From the NCBI GenBank assembly GCA_013001815.1, contig JABDLV010000214.1:1-39825 (forward strand): a stretch of DNA of 39,825 nt, in the 5' to 3' direction. Numbering within the stretch: the first letter of the stretch is position 1; each line of letters starts with the position of its first letter. The notes under the pieces were generated by a model. It ran no database searches, was not told the DNA's origin, and saw nothing but the letters and a program-made list of their open reading frames with translations. Of this stretch, positions 15,802 to 24,483 are shown piece after piece. Source of the stretch: Bacteroidia bacterium (lineage in GTDB: Bacteria; Bacteroidota; Bacteroidia; AKYH767-A; OLB10). A program made the position numbers and the translations under genes.

Positions 15802-18195
15802 CTAAAACTTGTTCTTTGCAAGCAAAGACGTTGCTAATGTAACAAAGACCACAATACTAACGGAACTTAAGGGCATTAAAATGGCTGCTATTAAGGGTGA
15901 AAGCAGGCCCTGAACGGCAAAAGAAAGCCCAATTACGTTGTATAATAATGAGATGACGAAACTAATTTTCACCACAGTCATGCTGCTTTTTGAGAAACTC
16001 AAATAATCATGCAGTTTAAATAAATTCTTTCCTTCGGTGATGGCATTTGTAGCCGGTGAAAAGTGATTTAAATTTTCTGAAACTGCCAAACCAATATCTG
16101 CCTGCTTCAGTGCACCGGCATCATTTAATCCATCCCCAATCATTAACACTTTGTTATTGTTTTTCTGCAGCTTGTCTATGTAATTTAACTTGTCCATCGG
16201 TGCACAATTAAAATGCATGCTTGCTTTAGCAGGAAACATTTTTTGCAACACATTTTTTTCACTTTCATTATCTCCACTTAGTACATGCAAAGAAATATCT
16301 TCATTTAATTTCGTAAGTAATTCACCAATGCCTTTTCTATAGGGTTTTGTAATGTAAAATTTACCTAACATTATACCATCTATTTCTGCATACACCACTG
16401 TTCCGAATTCTTCTACATGATTCAATTGCATAAATGCTGCTGACCCCAATTTAACCTCTTTACCTTTTACAATTGCACTGACACCAAGGCCCGAAAACTC
16501 TTTGTATTGCCTGATTTCTAAGAGGTCACTGTTTAAATGAGATGTTATAACTTTACTTAATGGATGAGAGGATTGATTCGCCAAGGATTTGATTAATGTT
16601 TTTTGCTCCTCACTTAATTCATTCCCTTTAAACTGAACCGTAGAGTGATCGTTTTCGGTAAGGGTTCCTGTTTTATCAAATACAATACAATTGACTTTTG
16701 CCATTTGCTCAATCGTAGCTGTATTTTTTACATACAAACCTGCTTTACCAAATAAACGTATGGCACTTCCTAAAGCAAAAGGTATGGTTAAAGCTAAGGC
16801 ACAAGGACAAGCAATAATTAACACTGCGGTGAATGTGTTAAACACCAATTCAGGTGAACTAAAATACCAATACAAACCTGTTGCGATTGCAATAAATAAA
16901 ATAGCAACCGTAAAATATTTTGCAGCCACATCAACCATGCTAGTAATGGATGAAAAATCTCTACCGAATACTTTATGGTTCCATAGTTGAGTCAAATAAC
17001 TTTGAGACACTTCTTTCTCTACACTTAACTCAATTGAAGCTCCTCTTTGTCGGCCACCTGCATAAATAAGCTCTCCTTCATCCACGCTTACCGGCTCAGA
17101 CTCACCCGTTACGAAACTATAGTCGATACTGGCTTTTCCTGATTTGAGAACGGCATCTGCAGGTACAATTTCTTCATTTCTAATTCGGATAAGATCTCCT
17201 TTTTGCAAATCATTTACATTAATGACATGCTCTTGCTCATTTTGCAATACATTCACCGCTAAAGGAAAGTAAGAAGTGTAATCCCGTTCAAAAGAAAGGG
17301 TTCGATACGTTTTGGATTGATACCATTTACCGACCAACAAGAAAAATACCAAGCCAGCCAAGGAATCTAAATAACCTGCACCGGTATGACTTAAAATTTC
17401 ATACCCACTTCGTAAAAAGAGGGTAATGATTCCTAAGGCAATAGGCACATCTATATTGATGATTTTGTTTTTTAATCCACTAAAAGCAGATTGGAAATAT
17501 TCTGAGGCACTGTAAAACACTACAGGAATAACCAGAACCAAATTGAGATAGCCAAAAAATTGTTTGTAATCATATAGAGCAGAAGCCTCTCTTGCTAAAT
17601 ACTCGGGAAAGCTTAGCAACATGATATTGCCAAAACAAAATCCGGCAATACCAATTTTATAAATTAAACTTCGGTTTATTTTACCTTCCGTTTTCTCCTT
17701 ATTAAGAGATAAATTAATTTCCGGTTCATAGCCCAAAGAGCTTATCAGCTCTACTAACTGGCGTAGGCCAAAGTCTTGTTCTTTATAGGTAACAGATATT
17801 TCCTTCTTCGGAAAATTAACGGTGGATTGCAGCACAGAATCATTCAATTGATTTAAATGCTCTAATAACCAAATGCAAGAGCTGCAATGAATCTGCGGAA
17901 GTGTTAATTCAATTTTGGATGTATTTCCATCGCTAAAACGTAATAGCTGTTTCTGAATTTCTGAATTATCTAAAAAGGCAAACTTTTCTTGCGCCACCGG
18001 TTTTTCCATTCGAATGCCCGGGTTCTTTTCTAAATCATAATAATCACACAGATTATTGGCATCCAGTATTTCAAAAACGGTTTTGCAACCTGCACAACAA
18101 AATATTTTTTCCTCTTGCTTTATGTTGTCGTTTAAACAATCATCTCCACAGTGATAACAGGTTAATTTAGTTGCTGGCTTGCTTAGCGTTTGCAT
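15802..18195 (-). CDS. ccoI: Copper-translocating P1B-type ATPase CcoI (FixI)
   Basis: CcoI is a membrane P-type ATPase that exports Cu+ for insertion into cbb3 oxidase. The 797-residue protein opens with a cysteine-rich metal-binding domain ('CYHCGDDC', 'FCCAGCKTVFEIL', residues 13-43), then an HMA domain with 'HCSSC' (103-107). The transmembrane metal site is CPC (463-465), the phosphorylation site DKTGT (507-511), the HP motif 'SSHPLSK' and the hinge 'GDGLNDAG'. The N-terminal double-Cys domain is typical of the CcoI/FixI group, unlike CopA. It lies about 100 bases from ccoS in the same direction but seems to have its own promoter. Confidence 0.94.
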   Translation of the reverse strand: MQTLSKPATKLTCYHCGDDCLNDNIKQEEKIFCCAGCKTVFEILDANNLCDYYDLEKNPGIRMEKPVAQEKFAFLDNSEIQKQLLRFSDGNTSKIELTLPQIHCSSCIWLLEHLNQLNDSVLQSTVNFPKKEISVTYKEQDFGLRQLVELISSLGYEPEINLSLNKEKTEGKINRSLIYKIGIAGFCFGNIMLLSFPEYLAREASALYDYKQFFGYLNLVLVIPVVFYSASEYFQSAFSGLKNKIINIDVPIALGIITLFLRSGYEILSHTGAGYLDSLAGLVFFLLVGKWYQSKTYRTLSFERDYTSYFPLAVNVLQNEQEHVINVNDLQKGDLIRIRNEEIVPADAVLKSGKASIDYSFVTGESEPVSVDEGELIYAGGRQRGASIELSVEKEVSQSYLTQLWNHKVFGRDFSSITSMVDVAAKYFTVAILFIAIATGLYWYFSSPELVFNTFTAVLIIACPCALALTIPFALGSAIRLFGKAGLYVKNTATIEQMAKVNCIVFDKTGTLTENDHSTVQFKGNELSEEQKTLIKSLANQSSHPLSKVITSHLNSDLLEIRQYKEFSGLGVSAIVKGKEVKLGSAAFMQLNHVEEFGTVVYAEIDGIMLGKFYITKPYRKGIGELLTKLNEDISLHVLSGDNESEKNVLQKMFPAKASMHFNCAPMDKLNYIDKLQKNNNKVLMIGDGLNDAGALKQADIGLAVSENLNHFSPATNAITEGKNLFKLHDYLSFSKSSMTVVKISFVISLLYNVIGLSFAVQGLLSPLIAAILMPLSSVSIVVFVTLATSLLAKNKF

Positions 18196-18199
18196 GCTG

Positions 18200-18207
18200 C
18201 AAAATTA
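18200..18207 (-). promoter_or_regulatory. Candidate -7 element abutting the ccoI start
   Basis: The minus strand reads TAATTTTG, a full TAnnTTTG match, ending only 4 bases before the ccoI ATG. A TTG (18231-18233) lies 23 bases upstream as a possible -33 box. If used, transcription would begin at or next to the start codon, giving a leaderless or near-leaderless mRNA. Confidence 0.45.
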
Positions 18208-18245
18208 AGGATAAAATTTTCAGGGATTTCCAAAGTAAAACTCAT

Positions 18246-18271
18246 AAAAAACCCTCACTAAAAAGTGAGGG
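18246..18271 (-). terminator. Rho-independent terminator of the tRNA pair
   Basis: The minus strand reads CCCTCACT-TTTT-AGTGAGGG followed by six T: a perfect 8-bp stem, a 4-base loop and a U-run. It begins 10 bases after the 3' end of tRNA-Leu and lies between the tRNAs and ccoI, separating the two transcripts. Confidence 0.85.
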
Positions 18272-18281
18272 AAAAAAGGTG

Positions 18282-18366
18282 TGCCCCAGGCGGGAATCGA
18301 ACCCGCACGGCCGCAATGGCCACGGGATTTTAAGTCCCGCGTGTCTACCAGTTCCACCACCGGGGC
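18282..18366 (-). tRNA. tRNA-Leu (anticodon UAA)
   Basis: The 85-nt sequence begins GCCCCGGTGGTGGAACTGGT on the minus strand. The acceptor stem GCCCCGG pairs with CTGGGGC, including one G-U. The anticodon stem-loop CGGGA-CTTAAAA-TCCCG gives anticodon UAA. A long variable arm (TGGCCATTGCGGCCG region) marks a class II tRNA. The T-arm is GCGGG-TTCGATT-CCCGC and the discriminator base is A; CCA is not encoded. It is followed by a strong terminator. Confidence 0.96.
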
Positions 18367-18382
18367 GTAGACAATAAAAAAG

Positions 18383-18455
<73 letters not shown>

Positions 18456-18463
18456 TTATAACA

Positions 18464-18481
18464 TCCCTTTTTTCAAAGGGA
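18464..18481 (-). other. Leader hairpin before tRNA-Gly
   Basis: The minus strand reads TCCCTTT-GAAA-AAAGGGA: a perfect 7-bp stem capped by a GAAA (GNRA-type) tetraloop, 8 bases upstream of the mature tRNA-Gly 5' end and just after the predicted transcription start. It is not followed by a U-run, so it is not a terminator. It may help 5' processing of the precursor, which is an inference. Confidence 0.4.
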
Positions 18482-18484
18482 AGG

Positions 18485-18513
18485 CAAATATACAAAAATC
18501 AAACACCTGACAA
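18485..18513 (-). promoter_or_regulatory. Promoter of the tRNA-Gly/tRNA-Leu pair
   Basis: The minus strand has TTG (18511-18513), an 18-base spacer and TATATTTG (18485-18492), a full match to both Bacteroidota sigma-A elements at normal spacing. The predicted start lies about 25 bases before mature tRNA-Gly. Confidence 0.65.
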
Positions 18514-18545
18514 TCTAAATTTGACCAATTTTAGGCACCTCATTT

Positions 18546-21164
18546 TCAGCTTTTTCTGAGTAAATTTTTGAATTCATTCAGTTTCATTAATGCCTCCACA
18601 GGAGTAAGCTTATTTACATCAATTTGCATTAAATCGTTTCGTATTTGCTCTAGCAAAGGGTCATCTAGTTGAAAGAATGATAATTGAAATTGGTCCTCTT
18701 GTTTTTTAAGCTGGTCTTTCTTAATTAATTCAGAACTACTGTGTGCTTGTTCTAAAATGCTCAGCATTTTTTCTGCTTTTTGCAAAACCGAATTCGGCAT
18801 TCCGGCTAATTTTGCAACATGTATTCCAAAGCTGTGTTCACTTCCACCGGGCACCAACTTTCTTAAAAACAAAATATCTGTATCGCTTTCTTTTATACTT
18901 ACATGGTAATTTTTAATCCGGTTGTATGAATTAGCCATTTCATTCAACTCATGATAATGAGTAGCAAACAATGTTTTTGCTTTGCACTCCGGTTTTTCAT
19001 GCAAGTAATGTGCAATTGCCCAGGCAATAGAAATTCCATCATAAGTACTGGTTCCTCTACCAATTTCATCTAACAAGATTAAACTTCTGTTCGACAGATT
19101 ATTTAGAATGCTTGCCGTTTCATTCATCTCTACCATAAACGTAGATTCACCACTGGAAATATTATCTGATGCACCGACTCGGGTAAACACTTTATCAACT
19201 AAGCCAATATCGGCAGCCTTGGCAGAAACATACGAACCCATTTGTGCCATTAGAACAATAAGTGCTGTTTGTCTAAGCAATGCCGACTTACCGCTCATGT
19301 TAGGCCCGGTAACGATAATGATTTGCTGCTGCTCATTATCCAAATAAATGTTGTTAGATATATAATCCTCTCCCAAAGGCAAGTGCTGTTCTAACACAGG
19401 GTGCCTTCCTTCTTTAATATCGATTACTTCTGTGGTGTTTAATTTGGGCTTTACATAATTATTGCTGATGGCAATATTTGAAAAGGCCAGCAAGCAATCT
19501 ATATGTGCAACCAATGCAGCATTCTTTTGCACTGTCGAAACATACTGTGATAAATCAACTACCAAATTATCAAACAGTTCTTGCTCAAGCTTATGAATTT
19601 TTTCTTCGGCACCCAGAATTTTTTCTTCGTATTCTTTTAACTCATCGGTAATGTATCGTTCTGCATTAACCAAGGTTTGTTTTCTAATCCACTCTGAAGG
19701 AACTTTATCTTTATGTCTATGTGTTACTTCAATATAATAACCGAACACATTATTGAAGCCAAGCTTTAAAGAAGAAATTCCTGTTTTCTCAACCTCCCGT
19801 TTTTGTAAATCCAACAAATAATTTTTTCCTCCACTTGCAATTTCTCTTAACTCATCCAGGTCCTTATTAATTCCATCTCGCACTACATCACCTTTGGTCA
19901 CAGCAACAGGTACTTCATCATTTAGGGTTTTCGCTATGCTACCAATTAACGCAGTACAAGCATCCAACTGATTGGCTATTTCTTGCAATGCCTTGCTGCT
20001 TGCCAACTTGGCTCTGTTTTTTATGGGATGAATGGCCTGCAATGATTTCTTTAATTGTATGATTTCCCTTGGATTTATTTTTCGCAGTGCTACCTTGGAA
20101 ATAACACGCTCTAAATCGCCAACTTGTTTTAATTGCTTTTGAAAGATTTCTGCATCATCTCTATTATTGATTAAAAACTCAACAATATTTAATCGCTTAT
20201 TGATTAACTCCAGCTCTTTCAATGGCATTACCGTCCAACGTTTCATTAAACGCGCACCCATGGGTGAACAGGTTCTGTCTAAAATATCATACAGAGTTTT
20301 TGCTTTTTCCTGATTGGAATAAATCAATTCTAAATTATGAATGGTGAACTTATCTAACCATACATATTTCTCTTTATCAATTCTAGATATATTAGTAATC
20401 TGACTCAGCTCCTTGTGTTGCATTTCAGAAGCATAATGCAAAGCGGCACCAGCTGCAACAATTCCTAATTGTAAATCGGCTATTCCAAAACCTTTTAAAG
20501 ATTGCGTTCCAAAATGATCCAATAATTTTTCTTTAGCAAAATCGTATTGAAAAATCCAATCATCTAATGTGTAGGTATAAAACTTTGTACCGTATTGCTC
20601 TTGGAAGTCTTTTAAATAAGACTTTACGAATACTACCTCACTTGGATTGTGATTTTGCAAGAGTTTATCCATGTATTGCCAATCACCTTCAGCAATTAAA
20701 TACTCTCCTGTGCTTACATCTATGAATGCCACACCAAACATAGAACCCGACTTATGCATTACCGCTAAAAAGTTATTGCTTTTATGATCCAGTACCTGAT
20801 CATTAATAGCAATGCCGGGTGTTATCAATTCTGTTACACCTCGCTTTACAATGGTTTTTGTTGTTTTAGGATCTTCTAATTGATCGCATATAGCAACACG
20901 CTGTCCTGCTCGTACTAATTTTGGTAAATACGTTTCTAACGCATGGTGTGGAAAACCGGCAAGCTCTACTTCAGATGCAGAACCGTTTGCACGTTTGGTT
21001 AATACAATACCTAAAATCTGTGCAGTAGTAACCGCATCCTGACTAAAGGTTTCGTAAAAATCTCCCACTCTGAACAGTACAATGGCATCAGGATATTTCG
21101 CCTTTACCGAATTGTACTGCTTCATTAAAGGAGTAACGGTTCGTTTTTTATCTTTTACTTTCAA
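18546..21164 (-). CDS. mutS: DNA mismatch repair protein MutS
   Basis: MutS recognises mismatches and small loops and recruits MutL. The 872-residue protein is full length (E. coli 853). The mismatch-contacting motif 'FRVGDFYETF' near residue 37 is the F-x-E wedge (here FYETF) of MutS1 types. Walker A GPNMSGKS is at about residue 614, followed by 'DEIGRGTSTYDGISIAWAIAHYLH' (Walker B and D loop) and 'FATHYHEL'. The C-terminal helices end 'TPVEALMKLNEFKNLLRKS', as in other bacterial MutS. The start at 21164 fits the family. It is divergent from the TrmH-type gene with a 42-bp gap. Confidence 0.97.
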   Translation of the reverse strand: MKVKDKKRTVTPLMKQYNSVKAKYPDAIVLFRVGDFYETFSQDAVTTAQILGIVLTKRANGSASEVELAGFPHHALETYLPKLVRAGQRVAICDQLEDPKTTKTIVKRGVTELITPGIAINDQVLDHKSNNFLAVMHKSGSMFGVAFIDVSTGEYLIAEGDWQYMDKLLQNHNPSEVVFVKSYLKDFQEQYGTKFYTYTLDDWIFQYDFAKEKLLDHFGTQSLKGFGIADLQLGIVAAGAALHYASEMQHKELSQITNISRIDKEKYVWLDKFTIHNLELIYSNQEKAKTLYDILDRTCSPMGARLMKRWTVMPLKELELINKRLNIVEFLINNRDDAEIFQKQLKQVGDLERVISKVALRKINPREIIQLKKSLQAIHPIKNRAKLASSKALQEIANQLDACTALIGSIAKTLNDEVPVAVTKGDVVRDGINKDLDELREIASGGKNYLLDLQKREVEKTGISSLKLGFNNVFGYYIEVTHRHKDKVPSEWIRKQTLVNAERYITDELKEYEEKILGAEEKIHKLEQELFDNLVVDLSQYVSTVQKNAALVAHIDCLLAFSNIAISNNYVKPKLNTTEVIDIKEGRHPVLEQHLPLGEDYISNNIYLDNEQQQIIIVTGPNMSGKSALLRQTALIVLMAQMGSYVSAKAADIGLVDKVFTRVGASDNISSGESTFMVEMNETASILNNLSNRSLILLDEIGRGTSTYDGISIAWAIAHYLHEKPECKAKTLFATHYHELNEMANSYNRIKNYHVSIKESDTDILFLRKLVPGGSEHSFGIHVAKLAGMPNSVLQKAEKMLSILEQAHSSSELIKKDQLKKQEDQFQLSFFQLDDPLLEQIRNDLMQIDVNKLTPVEALMKLNEFKNLLRKS

Positions 21165-21206
21165 GAGAATTCTATAATTCTTATAAATTTATTTTAAATT
21201 TCGCAC

Positions 21207-21725
21207 ATGCAAAAACTAAAATTGCATGAACTTGGGCGTAAAACTACCGAAGAGTTTAAAGATGCAGAAAAGAAACCCATCATTGTTGTGTTAGACAATG
21301 TACGAAGCGGAAATAATGTCGGCTCCGTATTTCGCTCTGCAGATGCTTTTTTACTATCGGGGATTTACTTGTGTGGTATTACAGCCCAACCACCTCACAA
21401 AGATATTCATAAAACCGCAATTGGCGCAACAGAAAGCGTAATGTGGAAACATTTTGATAGCACTTTAAAGGCCATTAAAGAGCTGAAACGAAATGGATAT
21501 CAGATAATAAGTGTAGAACAAACTACAGGCTCTCAATCTATAAGGGATTTTCAACCTGAAGAGAATAAACCTATGGCTATTGTATTTGGTAATGAGGTAG
21601 AAGGTGTGCAACAAGAAATCATTGACCTCTCTGATGCTTGCATAGAAATTCCTCAATATGGAACTAAACACAGTTTAAACATTTCTGTTTGTGCCGGTGT
21701 AGTACTATATGAGTTAAGCGCATAA
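21207..21725 (+). CDS. TrmH-family (SpoU) RNA 2'-O-methyltransferase
   Basis: This is a SPOUT-class enzyme that methylates ribose 2'-OH in tRNA or rRNA using SAM. The 172-residue protein contains all three SpoU motifs: 'VLDNVRSGNNVGSVFRSADAF' (motif 1 with N and R), 'IVFGNEVEGVQQEIIDLSD' (motif 2) and 'IEIPQYGTKHSLNISVCAGVVLYEL' (motif 3, trefoil knot). It has no N-terminal substrate-binding domain, so it is of the compact TrmL/TrmH-like type. The exact target base cannot be assigned. It ends just before a shared terminator. Confidence 0.9.
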   Translation: MQKLKLHELGRKTTEEFKDAEKKPIIVVLDNVRSGNNVGSVFRSADAFLLSGIYLCGITAQPPHKDIHKTAIGATESVMWKHFDSTLKAIKELKRNGYQIISVEQTTGSQSIRDFQPEENKPMAIVFGNEVEGVQQEIIDLSDACIEIPQYGTKHSLNISVCAGVVLYELSA

Positions 21726-21753
21726 AAAAACCCCGGTGTTTCCACCAGGGTTT
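21724..21753. terminator. Bidirectional terminator between the TrmH-type gene and ompA
   Basis: The stem AAACCCcGGTG / CACCaGGGTTT has one C-A mismatch and a TTTC loop. On the minus strand it is followed by seven T, a strong terminator for the OmpA gene. On the plus strand it is followed by TTTCTCT, weaker but possibly enough for the methyltransferase gene. Confidence 0.8.
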
Positions 21754-21774
21754 CTCTAAATATATTTTTTAAAC

Positions 21775-23211
21775 TTATTGAACGATGAAGTCTACTCTTC
21801 TATTTACAGAATTTACTTTTTCTGTCATAGGAGAAGTTTCACCATTTGAAGTAGCACTTAATCTACTAGCATCTACTCCATATAAGTCAACTAATTTTTG
21901 AATTACATTTTCAGCACGCTTCTGTGCCAATTTTTGATTGTATTCCTCACCACCTGTTTTGTCTGCATTACCACTAACTAATAATGTTAAACCGGAATTA
22001 GATTGCAGTGCACGAGCAACAGTTAATAATTGCTTGTTGTATGTAGATGAAACAGCTGAACTATTTGTTGTAAAGTAAATAGAAGGTAAAGCAACATCTC
22101 CACCTTTAGCAGCTGGTATCATGCTTGGATCAAACTTAGGAATAGTAACACCCTGGAAGTTGACTAATGTTCCTGAAGGAGTATTTGCTTCTAAATCTTT
22201 TCCATCCGGAACACCATCACCATCAGAATCAACTGCAACACCGTTAGCATCAACAGTTACTCCCTTAGCTGTAAATGGGTCAGCATCATCTGCATCAGCA
22301 ACACCGTCACCATCAGAATCAACAGCAGAACCATCACCATATACTTTAGCACCTTCAGGTGTAGAGTTATCTTTATCAAATATATCAGCTACACCATCGT
22401 TGTCTTTATCATTTGATAGCATATCCATTTTACCACGCATGTCAGCCATGTCGTTGTAGACAATCTCCATTGGGTTAACCCACTCCATGTTCTTGTCTTT
22501 CTTTCCTAATGTGTAATTAACACCTAAAGTGATGAATGAGTAGGTATCAAAATTTTGTGTGCCCGCTTCGTAAAGATCTAAATCATCATCAAAAGTCATA
22601 TTGTAGTCATAGTACAAACCTAAGTTTGCTTTAGACCCTAAACGATACTTAAGACCCAAACCTGCATTTGCAATTAATGAACCTGAATCTGCAGTTCTTG
22701 ATGAGTCCGGCATTATGGTACCCGGACGATAATTCGTTTCAGAATCGTACATAAGATATCCAATTCCTCCATTAGCTTCTAAGTGTAATTTCTTATTACG
22801 CTGCAGATGGCTAACGTTTCCTAAAGTACCTACTATATTTAAATTAAATTGAGTAATGCTTGAGGTGAAATCTTCTAATATTAAATCTGAAGTATTTGGA
22901 ATACTAGTTTTACTAATATTTTGACCTGCAAGTTCCCCAAGCCATACATTCCCTCTTAATGCAATGGAATGAGATAATCTATACGATACATTTCCACCAA
23001 ACACATAATTGAACTCGAATCCGTCTCCATTACCCCAAGGCGCTAAATCACCTTGATAAAGAGTGGTTCCACCGTTAAGCCCTACAGACCAACGATTAAA
23101 ATCTTTTGGACTTGGCATGCCAGTGCTTGCAGTTTCTTCAGAATCTTGTGCCCATGCACCTAATGTGAATGCCATGGCCAATGCCAAAATGAGTGTAAAT
23201 TTTAATTTCAT
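21775..23211 (-). CDS. OmpA-family outer-membrane protein with TSP3-type repeats
   Basis: The 478-residue envelope protein has a signal peptide (residues 1-21, cut after 'LGAWA'). A beta-barrel-like N-terminal domain (about 36-240) contains alternating aromatic strands such as 'ANLGLYYDYNMTF' and 'SFITLGVNYTLG'. Three exact 30-residue units (268-297, 298-327, 328-357) each begin DxDxDGV, the calcium-binding thrombospondin type 3 pattern. A C-terminal OmpA peptidoglycan-binding domain (about 375-478) carries 'VSGNADKTGGEEYNQKLAQKRAENV'. It probably links the outer membrane to the cell wall. The gene stands alone with its own promoter and terminator, as expected for an abundant structural protein. 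Confidence 0.93.
   Translation of the reverse strand: MKLKFTLILALAMAFTLGAWAQDSEETASTGMPSPKDFNRWSVGLNGGTTLYQGDLAPWGNGDGFEFNYVFGGNVSYRLSHSIALRGNVWLGELAGQNISKTSIPNTSDLILEDFTSSITQFNLNIVGTLGNVSHLQRNKKLHLEANGGIGYLMYDSETNYRPGTIMPDSSRTADSGSLIANAGLGLKYRLGSKANLGLYYDYNMTFDDDLDLYEAGTQNFDTYSFITLGVNYTLGKKDKNMEWVNPMEIVYNDMADMRGKMDMLSNDKDNDGVADIFDKDNSTPEGAKVYGDGSAVDSDGDGVADADDADPFTAKGVTVDANGVAVDSDGDGVPDGKDLEANTPSGTLVNFQGVTIPKFDPSMIPAAKGGDVALPSIYFTTNSSAVSSTYNKQLLTVARALQSNSGLTLLVSGNADKTGGEEYNQKLAQKRAENVIQKLVDLYGVDASRLSATSNGETSPMTEKVNSVNRRVDFIVQ
22141..22410 (-). repeat. Three tandem 90-bp units coding TSP3 repeats
   Basis: Within the OmpA gene, three in-frame 90-bp units encode 30-residue repeats starting DKDNDGVADI, DSDGDGVADA and DSDGDGVPDG. 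The second and third units share long DNA stretches such as 'ccatcagaatcaac', suggesting internal duplication. The unit number could vary between strains. Confidence 0.75.
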
Positions 23212-23256
23212 GATATTTGTTCTAATTGTTAATCAGTTATTTTGGTTATAGTGATG

Positions 23257-23264
23257 CAAGTATA
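23257..23264 (-). promoter_or_regulatory. Candidate -7 element for the OmpA gene
   Basis: The minus strand reads TATACTTG, one mismatch from TAnnTTTG, giving a leader of about 42 bases. No clear -33 TTG is seen. The 130-bp gap holds no other feature I can support. Confidence 0.35.
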
Positions 23265-23341
23265 ATCAATACTTTTTATTATTTAAAAGCATTTATTACG
23301 AATATATTCACGAAAAGTTCAATAGCTCAATTCACTAGCTT

Positions 23342-23938
23342 TTAATATGTTAGAATCCTGTTTATAACTTTTTTGAAGTGGCTTTCATTCTTTACAAAAT
23401 CTAATTCTCCGCTATTTATTTTTAACACGTTCAATCCTGAGTCGGATAAGATTTTTTCATACCCGATTTGAATGTTTTCTAAGTAGGTATTACTGATGTC
23501 TTTTTCGAAGGGACGGCCTCTTTTCTCAATATTGGCCTGCAGTTTAGCAATATCTTTGTCTAAATAAATGATCAAATCCGGCTTCGGAATATCTCGCTCC
23601 AACAATTCAAAAAACGTTCGATAAAGCCCAAATTCCTCTTCTTTCAAATTCACTTTTGCAAACAAGAGTGATTTATCAAATAAGTAGTCTGAAACAAAGG
23701 TTTTAAGTGGAAGCGCTGTTAATTTCTTTTTTAACTGATGGTATCTTGCCGCAAGAAATGACAATTCTAAAGGAAAAGCATAGCGTTCCGGCTGATTATA
23801 AAATTGAGGCAAAAAAGTATTGTCGGCAAATTCTTCTAAAATAAGCTCTCTGTCATGCTCTTGGCTAATCATTTTTGCCAGGGATGTTTTACCCGAGCCA
23901 ATGTTGCCTTCAACTACTATATACTTGTATTGATCCAT
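23342..23938 (-). CDS. Deoxynucleoside kinase (dNK family), copy 1
   Basis: Enzymes of this family phosphorylate deoxynucleosides with ATP in the salvage pathway. The 198-residue protein has the P-loop GNIGSGKT at residues 11-18 and 'ILEEFADNTFLPQFY', with the catalytic glutamate region. It then has 'FVSDYLFDKSLLFAKVNL', where the usual D/E-R-S motif is DKS, and the LID region 'IEKRGRPFEKDI'. It lies 6 bases after folK and probably shares its transcript. A related but clearly different kinase is at 30393-31025. Substrate (dA, dG, dC or dT) cannot be decided by eye. Confidence 0.9.
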   Translation of the reverse strand: MDQYKYIVVEGNIGSGKTSLAKMISQEHDRELILEEFADNTFLPQFYNQPERYAFPLELSFLAARYHQLKKKLTALPLKTFVSDYLFDKSLLFAKVNLKEEEFGLYRTFFELLERDIPKPDLIIYLDKDIAKLQANIEKRGRPFEKDISNTYLENIQIGYEKILSDSGLNVLKINSGELDFVKNESHFKKVINRILTY

Positions 23939-23944
23939 TTACGC

Positions 23945-24448
23945 TTATTTTTCTGTATCAATATTAGCGTTCCATAATTTCACTTCACAAGTATCCGTAC
24001 TTTCTTTCAATAAAGCAGCAATATTTTGATTTAATATTGGATGGATTAGCTCACCGGCAATTTCATTCAGGGGCACCATAACAAAATTTCGTTTTTCAAT
24101 ATATGGATGCGGTATCGTTAACTTTTCATCTTTTATCACCTCATTATTAATGAATAGTATATCAATATCTAAAATTCTACTTCCCCATTTTTTAGTTCTC
24201 GTTCTCCCCGATTCATCTTCAATCTTGTTTATTTCCAATAACAGTTTGTGTGGTAAAAGGTGCGTTTCAATTTCTAACGCAATATTTAAAAAAGGTAATT
24301 GCTCTTTTTCACCCCAAGGCTCCGTTTCATAAACAGAAGATTTTTGATGCACGGCTCCAAGTCGTTGTTCAATGGCATGTATAGCATTATTCAAATGCTC
24401 ATATCTGTCTCCCTCATTACTTCCTAAATGCAAAAAAGCCTTTTTCAT
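23945..24448 (-). CDS. folK: 2-amino-4-hydroxy-6-hydroxymethyldihydropteridine diphosphokinase
   Basis: FolK transfers pyrophosphate from ATP to the pterin in folate synthesis. Motifs are 'AFLHLGSNEGDRYEHLNNAI' at the N-terminus, 'YETEPWGEKEQLPFLNIALEIET', and the signature 'WGSRILDIDILFINNEVI' with 'LTIPHPYIEKRNFVMVPLNEIA'. The track begins at a TTG (24466) that lies inside a -7 promoter element. Two ATGs follow at 24457 and 24448; I prefer 24448 (MKKAFLHLG) because family members start just before the first strand. This gives 167 residues, near E. coli FolK (159). It is divergent from sppA and is followed by dNK copy 1. Confidence 0.93.
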   Translation of the reverse strand: MKKAFLHLGSNEGDRYEHLNNAIHAIEQRLGAVHQKSSVYETEPWGEKEQLPFLNIALEIETHLLPHKLLLEINKIEDESGRTRTKKWGSRILDIDILFINNEVIKDEKLTIPHPYIEKRNFVMVPLNEIAGELIHPILNQNIAALLKESTDTCEVKLWNANIDTEK

Positions 24449-24463
24449 TGCTGCCATCGTACT

Positions 24464-24471
24464 CAAAAATA
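24464..24471 (-). promoter_or_regulatory. Candidate -7 element for folK-dNK
   Basis: The minus strand reads TATTTTTG, a full match to TAnnTTTG. The predicted start point lies about 3 bases before ATG 24457 and about 12 before ATG 24448. It overlaps the TTG start used by the ORF track, which argues against that start. Confidence 0.45.
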
Positions 24472-24483
24472 AACATTAAAGCC

